A stretch of 9,524 nt of DNA, taken from the NCBI GenBank assembly GCA_030156305.1, contig JASGMZ010000102.1, positions 1 to 9,524 on the forward strand. Reading direction: 5' to 3'. The position numbers were made by a program, and so were the translations under genes. Shown here in pieces: positions 1 to 5,840 of this stretch. Numbering within the stretch: the stretch's first letter is position 1; every line of letters begins with the position of its first letter. This DNA comes from Bacteroidales bacterium. GTDB taxonomy: Bacteria > Bacteroidota > Bacteroidia > Bacteroidales > UBA12077. The notes under the pieces are model-generated. The model did not search any database and was not told where the DNA came from. It saw only the letters and a program-made list of their open reading frames with translations.

Positions 1-10
1 GAGGATTAAT

Positions 11-82
11 CCGCCAAGCCGCTCCAAGCGGCTAGGCGGGTTATAACAACTAAATCGCTCCAATCGGCCAGATGGTTTAAAA
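11..82. repeat. Two degenerate 36-bp tandem units, first forming a strong hairpin
   Basis: Unit 1 (11-46) and unit 2 (47-82) agree at about 24 of 36 positions and share the exact octamer CGCTCCAA at 20-27 and 56-63. Unit 1 folds into a GC-rich hairpin: 11-15 pairs with 35-39 and 17-22 with 28-33, broken only by an A/A mismatch, with a five-base loop at 23-27. Unit 2 has lost most of the pairing. No T-tract follows on either strand, so it does not look like an intrinsic terminator. It reads as a decayed intergenic palindromic repeat; the origin is unknown. Confidence 0.5.
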
Positions 83-85
83 ATT

Positions 86-250
86 TTGGCTCTATTAAAT
101 TACATTGTTGTTACGAAAATTTTGTTTTCTTGCAAAAAATTATAAACAAAGTTAAGTCAACAAAACAGTACGGTTACAAAGAAAAAATAACTTTAACATT
201 TTTCTTATGATATTCGATATTTTTCATTTAATTATATTGGCTCTATTAAA
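86..250. repeat. 14-bp direct repeat TTGGCTCTATTAAA (86-99 and 237-250)
   Basis: The 14-mer TTGGCTCTATTAAA occurs exactly at 86-99 and again at 237-250, enclosing 137 bp of AT-rich DNA. The second copy lies about a dozen bases before the long palindrome. It could be a repeated element end or the trace of a duplication or deletion. I see no inverted partner of this motif further right and no transposase gene, so no insertion-sequence call is made. Confidence 0.4.
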
Positions 251-261
251 ACAAAAATACC

Positions 262-442
262 TGGAATGCTTAGGGCTTGTAAGTAAATAACCTATACATT
301 TTGGCTTGTTCTTTTGCCCTTTATCTTCGTTGTAAAATCGTTAAATAGCTATGGCTATTCGCCTCATTTACGCCTTGATAAAAAACAAAATTACTTCGCC
401 AATTCTGTATACTTTATTGCCTTACAAGCCCTTAGCATTGGA
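262..442. repeat. Long imperfect palindrome, MITE-like (about 180 bp)
   Basis: The outer arms 265-283 and 421-439 pair at 18 of 19 positions (core GGGCTTGTAAG against CTTACAAGCCC). Pairing continues inward with gaps: 286-290 with 414-418, 293-298 with 406-410 plus neighbours, and TTGGC near 301-305 with GCCAA near 398-402. The middle holds a self-complementary piece, AATAGC at 344-349 against GCTATT at 354-359, so the whole segment is roughly symmetric about position 352. No open reading frame of note lies inside. The shape fits a miniature inverted-repeat element or a dispersed palindromic repeat. Whether it is multicopy cannot be seen here. Confidence 0.55.
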
Positions 443-497
443 ATAAAACGAAATAATGTATTGCTATTCTGTCCCAGCAACAATGAAAAATAAAAAA

Positions 498-538
498 TTA
501 TGATGTCATATTTCGACAAGCTCAATATGACATCATAA
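498..538. repeat. Perfect 15-bp hairpin with CGACAAGCTC loop upstream of hyuA
   Basis: Positions 498-512 (TTATGATGTCATATT) are the exact reverse complement of 524-538, with an 11-base loop TCGACAAGCTC. A-rich bases at 493-496 also pair with T-rich bases at 540-543. The loop and adjoining bases (CGACAAGCTCA...TGACA) resemble a hairpin repeat I remember as frequent between genes in Bacteroidota genomes; that resemblance is from memory, not a search. It ends 31 bases before the hyuA start and is followed by only a short T run. It could be a dispersed repeat or a weak terminator for transcription entering from the left. Confidence 0.55.
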
Positions 539-556
539 ATTTTCTAAAACTTTTAC

Positions 557-564
557 TACCTTTA
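557..564 (+). promoter_or_regulatory. Possible -7 box for hyuA
   Basis: TACCTTTA matches the Bacteroidota -7 consensus TAnnTTTG except at the last base and lies six bases before the hyuA ATG. If used, transcription would begin at or very near the start codon, giving a leaderless or nearly leaderless message. No clear -33 TTG is seen at the expected distance, and that region is occupied by the hairpin arm. Confidence 0.25.
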
Positions 565-569
565 CGGTT

Positions 570-1943
570 ATGAATATTTTAATCCAATATGCCACCATTG
601 TAACGTCAAAGCAATCCTTTAATGCCGATATTTTTATATCCAATGGCAAAATTGCTCAAATAGGAAGCTCATTACAAATTTTAAAGCCTATCGATAAAAT
701 TATTGATGCAAGTGCATATTTTGTATTCCCTGGAGGTATTGACCCGCATGTTCATATGCATCTACCCACACCAGCTGGTTATTCGGCTGATGATTTTGCT
801 ACAGGAAGCAAAGCTGCACTTTTAGGTGGCACCACCACCCTGCTCGATTTTGTGACACCACAAAAAGGGCAATCCTTAATTGACGCACTCATTGATCGAA
901 AAGAAGAAGCCAATTCATCGCTTTGCGATTATTCGTTTCATGTTAGCCCTATAGAGTGGACAAAAACTACACGGCAGGAAATAAAAGACTGTATTGAAGC
1001 CGGAATCACATCTTTTAAAGTATATATGGCCTACAAAGAAACCGTAGGTTTAAATGATGAAGATATTTTCAAGGTGATGCATACCGTTGGGAAATTAGGT
1101 GGAATAGTAACCTTACATTGCGAGTCGGGCGATAAAGTCGAAGAGCTGAGAAATAAATTAGCCGGAGAAAACAAAGTAAGTCCAGAATATCATCCGGTTT
1201 CACGCCCTCCGGAAACAGAAACAGAATCTGTTCAAATGGCCATAGAAATGGCTAAACTAACAAAATGCCCAATTTACATAGTACATACATCAGTCGGTAA
1301 TTCATTAGAATTTATTGAAAAGGCACAACAAGAAAAACAACAAGTTTATTCCGAAACATGCCCACATTATCTTTTACTGAATGATGCAAAATATAAAGGT
1401 GATTTTAAAGAAACAGCAAAATACGTTCTAAGTCCACCTTTACGAAAAAAAGAAGACCAAAATATGCTTTGGGATGCTATTAGAAACGGAATAATAAAAA
1501 CTATCGGAACCGACCATTGCCCTTTTAATTTTAAACAAAAGCAAGCAGGAATAAATGATTTCAGGAAAATCCCCAATGGTGCCGGAGGTGTTGAGCATCG
1601 GATGCAATTACTTTATACTTACGGCGTTTTAAGAAATCGCATGAGCTATAATCAGTTTGTTGATATCACTTCCACACAACCTGCAAAAATTTTTGGCCTA
1701 TATCCTCAAAAAGGAGAAATTGCTGTGGGCTCCGATGCCGATATGGTTATATGGAATCCAAAAAAAGAAAATACCATTACAGCACAAAACCACCACCAAA
1801 ATTGCGACTTAGAAATTTATGAGGGTTTTAAAACCATTGGAGCTCCCGAAATTGTAATTGCTAATGGCCAAATCGTTGTTGAAAACAAAAAGTTGGTTTC
1901 ATCTCCAAAAGGGAATTTTTTAAAAAGAAAAATTGAATATTGA
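570..1943 (+). CDS. hyuA: Dihydropyrimidinase / D-hydantoinase family cyclic amidohydrolase
   Basis: This 457-residue protein matches the full length of hydantoinases and dihydropyrimidinases (E. coli HyuA is about 460). These zinc amidohydrolases open five- or six-membered cyclic ureides to N-carbamoyl amino acids in the cytoplasm. All expected metal ligands are visible: HxH at H60 and H62 in GGIDPHVHMH, the lysine that becomes carboxylated at K150 in SFKVYMAYK, H183 in LHCES, H239 in IVHTS, and D315 in GTDHCPF. The C-terminal part (about 385-440) forms the small beta domain with GSDADMVIWNP. It lies convergent to ygeW and near ygeY and xdhC, which points to the E. coli HyuA branch and to purine or uric-acid breakdown rather than classical pyrimidine catabolism. 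The exact substrate cannot be read from sequence; a dihydropyrimidinase or phenylhydantoinase activity is equally possible. The start at 570 is the first methionine and gives the canonical N-terminus. Confidence 0.9.
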   Translation: MNILIQYATIVTSKQSFNADIFISNGKIAQIGSSLQILKPIDKIIDASAYFVFPGGIDPHVHMHLPTPAGYSADDFATGSKAALLGGTTTLLDFVTPQKGQSLIDALIDRKEEANSSLCDYSFHVSPIEWTKTTRQEIKDCIEAGITSFKVYMAYKETVGLNDEDIFKVMHTVGKLGGIVTLHCESGDKVEELRNKLAGENKVSPEYHPVSRPPETETESVQMAIEMAKLTKCPIYIVHTSVGNSLEFIEKAQQEKQQVYSETCPHYLLLNDAKYKGDFKETAKYVLSPPLRKKEDQNMLWDAIRNGIIKTIGTDHCPFNFKQKQAGINDFRKIPNGAGGVEHRMQLLYTYGVLRNRMSYNQFVDITSTQPAKIFGLYPQKGEIAVGSDADMVIWNPKKENTITAQNHHQNCDLEIYEGFKTIGAPEIVIANGQIVVENKKLVSSPKGNFLKRKIEY

Positions 1944-1983
1944 ATAAATTTTCACAAATTAATTTCCATACATACAAAAAAGT

Positions 1984-2010
1984 AAAAAAAGCAGGTTAAA
2001 AACCTACTCT
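1984..2010. terminator. Bidirectional terminator between hyuA and ygeW
   Basis: AGGTT at 1993-1997 and AACCT at 2001-2005 form a short stem around AAA. Read on the minus strand the stem extends to seven pairs with a G-U wobble and is followed directly by seven U, then a further U-rich run, so it is a plausible intrinsic terminator for ygeW. The ygeW stop codon (1996-1998) lies inside it. Read on the plus strand the same stem is followed by a T-rich run (about 2010-2028) inside the ygeW coding end and could serve hyuA. The stem is weak, so efficiency is uncertain. Confidence 0.5.
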
Positions 2011-3183
2011 CTTTTTATTTCTTTTTAAAATCTGTTGTAATATTTCCGAAGGATTTTCAAATTTATTGGTAAACATCATTGCAGCAATGATATAAGGCTT
2101 GAAACCTGCTTCCAGATAAGTTCTGATTCTGTACTTCTCGAATACATCAGCACTTACCTCACCTTCTTTACACGAAACACCGCTAATATCTGCAGGTAAA
2201 CAGTGCATATACAATGCATCCTGATTTTTAGTCAATTTCAACTTATCCTCATTATATTCCCAGTGTTTGAACTTTGCATTGTTCGCTAAACAAGTTTGTT
2301 CAAGTTTTTTTAAACCTTCAACATCGGCATTTTTTAAAAGTTCAGTTCGTTGTTGCATAATATGAAATGGAGCCCAACTTTTGGGATATACAATGTCCGC
2401 ATCTCTCATTGCATCTTCCATAGAATGTGAAATATTAAAAGTCCCACCACTTTGATTAGCGTTATTTTTCGCCATATCAACAATTTCAGGAATTAAGTCA
2501 TATCCTTCGGGATAAGCTAATTCTATGTTCATTCCAAAACGAGACATTAAAGCAATAATTCCTTGTGGAACCGATAATGGTTTTCCATAACTTGGCGAAT
2601 AGGCCCAGCTCATTACAATCTTTTTCCCTTTTAAATCGTCCAGCGAACCAAACTGATTTTTCAAGTGTAATAAATCAGCCATCGATTGTGTTGGGTGATC
2701 CATATCACATTGTAAATTAACTATTCCTGGCCGAGTGGGTAATACACTCTTTTCAAAACCTTCGTCAAGCGCATCTCCTACTTCACGCATGTATTTATTT
2801 CCCTCGCCGAGGTACATATCATCGCGTATACCAATAAAATCGGATAAGAAGGAAATCATATTGGCTGTTTCGCGAACTGTTTCGCCATGTGCAATTTGTG
2901 ATTTTTGCTCATCTAAATCCTGAACAACACAACCTAACATATTACTTGCCGAAGCAAAGGAAAAGCGCGTGCGGGTAGAGTTATCGCGAAAATTAGAAAT
3001 CGCCAACCCCGAATCATAAACTCTTGGTGAAATATTTTGATCTCTCATGCCTTTTAATATCTCAGCCACTTCTAAAATTGCTTTTAAGTCTTCCTGGCTT
3101 TTTTCCCAGGTCAATAGAAAATCCTTATGATATAAATCTGTGTTTAACTTACCTGATTTTTCTATTTTATCTCTTAAGTTCAT
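1996..3183 (-). CDS. ygeW: YgeW-type transcarbamylase (AOTCase superfamily)
   Basis: With the ATG at 3183 the protein is 395 residues, almost exactly the E. coli YgeW length. The same frame stays open upstream to 3366, but that extension runs antisense of nothing and inside the ygeY coding end and adds 61 residues unlike any transcarbamylase, so it is rejected. The carbamoyl-phosphate site is complete: STRTR at 69-73, HPTQ at 163-166 in CDMDHPTQSMADLLHL, and HCLP at 327-330. An SPSYGKPLSVPQ segment (196-207) begins the second, substrate-binding domain. YgeW is a cytoplasmic transcarbamylase related to ornithine and aspartate carbamoyltransferases. Its substrate was long unknown; in anaerobic purine breakdown it is thought to act on a ureido derivative of 2,3-diaminopropionate, releasing carbamoyl phosphate. 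It follows ygeY by 46 bases on the same strand and is probably co-transcribed with it. The family call is firm; the reaction is inferred. Confidence 0.9.
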   Translation of the reverse strand: MNLRDKIEKSGKLNTDLYHKDFLLTWEKSQEDLKAILEVAEILKGMRDQNISPRVYDSGLAISNFRDNSTRTRFSFASASNMLGCVVQDLDEQKSQIAHGETVRETANMISFLSDFIGIRDDMYLGEGNKYMREVGDALDEGFEKSVLPTRPGIVNLQCDMDHPTQSMADLLHLKNQFGSLDDLKGKKIVMSWAYSPSYGKPLSVPQGIIALMSRFGMNIELAYPEGYDLIPEIVDMAKNNANQSGGTFNISHSMEDAMRDADIVYPKSWAPFHIMQQRTELLKNADVEGLKKLEQTCLANNAKFKHWEYNEDKLKLTKNQDALYMHCLPADISGVSCKEGEVSADVFEKYRIRTYLEAGFKPYIIAAMMFTNKFENPSEILQQILKRNKKRVGF

Positions 3184-3229
3184 ATTAATTCTTTTTACGT
3201 TTATTACTTTTAAAGAGAATAGGCATGAA

Positions 3230-4438
3230 TTAAATTTCGTAAGCAAAAGCAGCATAAAATGCCGATGCCACAACCAAATCATCAATTGCCACTTTCTCGT
3301 TTGGAGCATGTGCCAGTACTTCATTTCCAGGTCCAAAGCCAATGGTTGGAATGCCATATACTCCATTGGTCATGATCCCATTGGTCGAAAATGTCCATTT
3401 ATCAACGTGAACCTCTTTATGATATAAATTTTTAAATGCCTGTTCACCTTTTTGGATAATCTCATGGTTTGCTGGTATTTTCCATGTAGGATAATATTTT
3501 TCCATTCCATACTCTACCCCGGTATATGCTTTTGCCTTATATTCAAGAACTTCTACTTTTGCATTCATTCCTTGTATTAACTCTTCAATTTCAGCAATAG
3601 CTGATTCTTTGGTTTCTCCCCAGGTTAAACGCCGGTCAAGGTGAATTCTGGCATAATCAGCAACAGCACATAATGAAGGGCTTCCTGTTACCATTTCAGA
3701 AATAGTAATAGTTCCTTTACCCAGAAAATCATCGTATTTTAATCTTTCGTTCAGTTTTTCTATTTCCAGTGCTGTTTGTGATGCCATATAAATAGCATTT
3801 TTTCCTCGTTCGGGAGCTGAACCATGAGAAGAAACACCATAAAAATGTACATGCATTTCCATACGTCCACGATGGCCACGATAAATATTTAGATTGGTAG
3901 GTTCAGTGCTAATTACAAAATCGGGTTTGATTTTATCTTCTTCAACAATATACTTCCAACAGAGTCCATCACAATCTTCTTCGATAACACTACCCACAAA
4001 ATAAATAGTGAAGTCTTTATCAAAACCTAATTCTTTTAAAATTTTCCCTGAGGTCACAAAAGCTGCTGGCCCTCCCTTCTGGTCAACCGTTCCTCGTCCA
4101 TGAACAAAACCATCTTTTATTTCACCCCCCAACGGGTTAAAATCCCAGTTATCCATATTTCCCATGTTAACCGTATCCATATGGCCATCGATAGCCAGAA
4201 TTTTTTTCCCACCTTGCCTGCCGGCAGGAAGGTTTCCAATTCGTCCAATAACATTCCCTAATCCGTCAATTCGTACTTCATCAAATCCAGCTTCTTCCAT
4301 TTGTCTTTTTAACTCCAATTGAACTTCTTTTTCCTCAAGACTCAAGGATTTAATTTGCACTAATTTGGATAAATTTTGTGCTGTATAATCACGATATTTT
4401 TTTGATAACTCGTTAATTTTCTGATAAATATTTTCCAT
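3230..4438 (-). CDS. ygeY: YgeY-type M20 family peptidase/deacylase
   Basis: From the ATG at 4438 the product is 402 residues, against 403 for E. coli YgeY; an in-frame ATG nine codons upstream (4465) adds residues not typical of the family. M20 metal-site residues are present: H86 and D88 in DGHMDTV, D119 in GRGTVDQKGG, the catalytic and ligand glutamates E153-E154 in VIEEDCDG, E179 in STEPT, and H377 in AHAPNE. The lid/dimer domain covers about 185-300. M20 enzymes hydrolyse amide or ureido bonds with two zinc ions; in this neighbourhood a carbamoyl or ureido intermediate of purine breakdown is the likely substrate, by inference. It precedes ygeW in a two-gene minus-strand unit. Oddity: residues 70-76 (LPAGRQG) are encoded by an inserted palindromic repeat just before the first metal motif, where E. 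coli YgeY as I recall it has a shorter loop. Confidence 0.9.
   Translation of the reverse strand: MENIYQKINELSKKYRDYTAQNLSKLVQIKSLSLEEKEVQLELKRQMEEAGFDEVRIDGLGNVIGRIGNLPAGRQGGKKILAIDGHMDTVNMGNMDNWDFNPLGGEIKDGFVHGRGTVDQKGGPAAFVTSGKILKELGFDKDFTIYFVGSVIEEDCDGLCWKYIVEEDKIKPDFVISTEPTNLNIYRGHRGRMEMHVHFYGVSSHGSAPERGKNAIYMASQTALEIEKLNERLKYDDFLGKGTITISEMVTGSPSLCAVADYARIHLDRRLTWGETKESAIAEIEELIQGMNAKVEVLEYKAKAYTGVEYGMEKYYPTWKIPANHEIIQKGEQAFKNLYHKEVHVDKWTFSTNGIMTNGVYGIPTIGFGPGNEVLAHAPNEKVAIDDLVVASAFYAAFAYEI
4213..4232. repeat. CCTGCCGGCAGG palindrome inserted in frame in ygeY
   Basis: A perfect 12-bp palindrome at 4217-4228 lies inside a 20-bp imperfect one (4213-4232, CCTT...AAGG). It is much more GC-rich than its surroundings. 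On the minus strand it is translated as LPAGRQG, residues 70-76 of YgeY, and the flanking GRIGN and GKKILAIDGH are normal family sequence. Peptides of this type recur in unrelated Bacteroidota proteins, as I remember, which suggests a small mobile or dispersed palindrome that tolerates insertion in coding DNA when it keeps frame (about 21 bp here). Confidence 0.65.
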
Positions 4439-4483
4439 CTTATAAATGCATTTAAAATTTAACATCTAAAATTACACTTTTTA

Positions 4484-4491
4484 TAAACATA
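4484..4491 (-). promoter_or_regulatory. Possible -7 box for ygeY-ygeW
   Basis: Read on the minus strand this is TATGTTTA, one base from the Bacteroidota -7 consensus TAnnTTTG. It would give a leader of about 40 bases before the ygeY ATG at 4438. TTTG motifs occur upstream (minus-strand reading of 4518-4525) but at about 26 bases, longer than the usual 19-21 spacing, so support is weak. Confidence 0.25.
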
Positions 4492-4562
4492 AGACCCTTT
4501 ACAGAATAACTTTATATCAAACAAATATTATTTTAGGTAATTTTTCTAATAATTTTATGTTT

Positions 4563-4579
4563 ATGGCAAAATTTGCCAT
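4563..4579. promoter_or_regulatory. Operator-like palindrome ATGGCAAA-A-TTTGCCAT
   Basis: Positions 4563-4570 and 4572-4579 are exact reverse complements around a single A. A second palindrome of the same 8-1-8 design, made only of A and T (TATTAAAA-A-TTTTAATA), follows at 4582-4598 with its centre 19 bases away. Both lie in the 224-bp divergent region between ygeY-ygeW (left) and xdhC (right), where an operator for a dimeric regulator would be expected. No regulator gene is in the window and I do not recognise the motif. The AT-only copy could be chance in such AT-rich DNA. Confidence 0.45.
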
Positions 4580-4625
4580 TATATTAAAAATTTTAATAAC
4601 AAAATTATTTTCTACTAAAATTTGA

Positions 4626-4633
4626 TACTTTTA
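4626..4633 (+). promoter_or_regulatory. Possible -7 box for xdhC
   Basis: TACTTTTA matches the TAnnTTTG -7 consensus except at the last base and lies 29 bases before the xdhC ATG. No TTG is found at the proper -33 distance. The operator-like palindromes at 4563-4598 sit just upstream, compatible with control of this promoter. Confidence 0.25.
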
Positions 4634-4662
4634 TAAAATCAAAATTTTTAAAATTTAAAAAT

Positions 4663-5613
4663 ATGGAAATTTGGAATTTTATTTATCATCAATTATCTAA
4701 AAATAAAAATGTAGTATTAATTACGGTCGTTGAACGAAATGGAAGCAGTCCGGGGGTTGTGGGCTTTAAAATGGCTGTATCAGCATCCGGAGAAATGGAA
4801 GGTTCTATTGGTGGAGGAATAATGGAATATAAAATGAGCAATTTAGCAAAAACCATTGCAATGGAAGGAAATAAAAATCCTTTTGTAAAAAAACAAATCC
4901 ATAATCCTGATGCTGGAGATGAAAAATCGGGTTTAATATGCTCCGGTGAACAAACACATGCTTTTATCCCTTTAAATTCTTCTCAGTTAAATGAGATTAA
5001 AAAAATAGTTGATGTTTTAGCAAGAGGAGATAATGGGGTATTAAATCTTACGAATAATGGCCTGTTTTTTAACGAGAATATGAAAAGTGAGGAACCTAAT
5101 CAATACATGTTTAAAAATGATGATGATTGGGAATACAAGGAAAAAATAGGATTAAAGGATACCATCTTTATATTTGGTGCCGGACATATTAGTGTTCCAT
5201 TAAGCCAGGTTTGCCGAATGCTTGATTTTCGGGTTGTTGTGTTAGATGACCGAAAAAATCTTTCAACATTTGAAAATAATCACTTTGCTCATCAAAAGCA
5301 CATCATCGATTTTAAAAACATTGCCGACATAGTACCCGAAAATCAACATAGTTATGTGGTTATTATGTCCTTTGCCCACAAAAATGATGAAGTAATTTTG
5401 GAACAAATGGTTAACAAAAATTTAAAATACCTTGGGATGATTGGCAGTAAGAATAAAATAAAAACAATTTACGACTCATTAATCCAGCAAGGAATCTCTG
5501 AAAAAAATCTTTCCAGGGTTGATGCCCCTATCGGGCTTTCAATTAACAGTAAGACTCCAGCTGAAATTGCCATAAGTATTGCTGCTAAAATTATACAGGT
5601 AAGAAATTCATAA
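4663..5613 (+). CDS. xdhC: XdhC/CoxI-family molybdenum hydroxylase maturation factor
   Basis: The 316-residue protein has both XdhC halves. The N-terminal XdhC/CoxI domain (about 1-105) carries the family signature GSSPGVVGFKM at 27-37, GSIGGGIME at 47-55, and the cysteine motif LICSGEQ at 91-97. A variable linker of about 60 residues follows. The C-terminal Rossmann-like domain starts with FGAGHIS at 171-177 and ends with LGMIGSKNK (257-265) and APIGLSINSKTPAEIAISI (288-306). Proteins of this family bind molybdenum cofactor and help its sulfuration and insertion into xanthine dehydrogenase-type enzymes in the cytoplasm. No hydroxylase subunit gene is in the window, so the client enzyme is elsewhere. 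The position divergent from ygeY-ygeW fits a purine hydroxylase route. An XdhC-like protein for a selenium-dependent hydroxylase (YqeB type) is an alternative, though the length fits plain XdhC better. Confidence 0.85.
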   Translation: MEIWNFIYHQLSKNKNVVLITVVERNGSSPGVVGFKMAVSASGEMEGSIGGGIMEYKMSNLAKTIAMEGNKNPFVKKQIHNPDAGDEKSGLICSGEQTHAFIPLNSSQLNEIKKIVDVLARGDNGVLNLTNNGLFFNENMKSEEPNQYMFKNDDDWEYKEKIGLKDTIFIFGAGHISVPLSQVCRMLDFRVVVLDDRKNLSTFENNHFAHQKHIIDFKNIADIVPENQHSYVVIMSFAHKNDEVILEQMVNKNLKYLGMIGSKNKIKTIYDSLIQQGISEKNLSRVDAPIGLSINSKTPAEIAISIAAKIIQVRNS

Positions 5614-5786
5614 ATCACTTAATTTCAGATAAATGTATAATTGTTAAAAATATGTTAATATTAAATTGATTTTTTCAATTTCTGTATGGATGATTTCCTT
5701 ATATTTGTCCAAAATATACATTTTGATATTAAAAATGATATTGATAATCTTTAAAAATCAAATTAAGTCAACCGAACAAAATATAA

Positions 5787-5800
5787 GGGTCAGAAGACCC
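5787..5800 (+). other. Small hairpin GGGTC-AGAA-GACCC
   Basis: A five-pair GC-rich stem (5787-5791 with 5796-5800) closes a four-base AGAA loop, four bases before the 13-pair terminator stem. In this AT-rich spacer it stands out. A stable small hairpin followed at once by an intrinsic terminator is a layout found at the 3' ends of small RNAs and in riboswitch or attenuator leaders. I do not recognise a known RNA family. Confidence 0.4.
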
Positions 5801-5804
5801 AATT

Positions 5805-5840
5805 AAAACAGGTTTCTTTTTCAGAAACCTGTTTTTTTTT
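5805..5840 (+). terminator. Strong intrinsic terminator 18 nt upstream of the permease gene
   Basis: ACAGGTTTCT at 5808-5817 pairs perfectly with AGAAACCTGT at 5823-5832; three further A-T pairs extend the stem to 13 bp, the loop is TTTTC, and nine T follow (5832-5840). This is a textbook plus-strand terminator. It lies 191 bp after the xdhC stop and 18 bp before the permease ATG, so it ends either xdhC transcription, a small RNA, or a regulated leader of the permease gene. Confidence 0.85.

Larger units (their letters stand above)
1..569. other. Non-coding, repeat-rich region upstream of hyuA
   Basis: I see no credible coding sequence in this stretch on either strand. It is AT-rich apart from short GC-rich repeat pieces, and it carries a tandem degenerate repeat at 11-82, a 14-bp direct repeat at 86-99 and 237-250, a long imperfect palindrome at about 262-442 and a perfect hairpin at 498-538. 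The sequence between these (about 100-236 and 443-492) shows nothing I can assign. The density of repeats suggests a site where small non-autonomous elements have accumulated. No transposase remnant is recognisable. Confidence 0.7.

Noticed and set aside
11..82. CRISPR-like repeats with a 36-bp period
   Set aside because: There are only two units, they touch with no spacer, agree at only about two thirds of positions, and no cas gene is nearby.
86..442. Complete insertion sequence in the left intergenic region
   Set aside because: There is no transposase frame or fragment and the repeated motif has no inverted partner; only repeats are called.
3184..3366. Longer N-terminus for ygeW from an in-frame ATG at 3366
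   Set aside because: The extra 61 residues overlap the coding end of ygeY in another frame and do not look like a transcarbamylase; the ATG at 3183 gives the family's usual length.
3140..3427. Open plus-strand frame across the ygeY-ygeW junction
   Set aside because: It is antisense to two well-supported genes, has no family likeness and no promoter or ribosome site.
4439..4465. Longer N-terminus for ygeY from the ATG at 4465
   Set aside because: It adds only nine untypical residues; the start at 4438 gives 402 residues, in line with E. coli YgeY, and leaves room for the possible promoter.
151..5775. Shared string TTAAGTCAAC near 152 and 5763
   Set aside because: A 10-base match between two AT-rich spacers is expected by chance in a window of this size.
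5787..5840. preQ1-type or other known riboswitch
   Set aside because: A small hairpin followed by a terminator is suggestive, but the loop and tail do not match the preQ1 consensus or any family I can recall, so only the hairpins are annotated.
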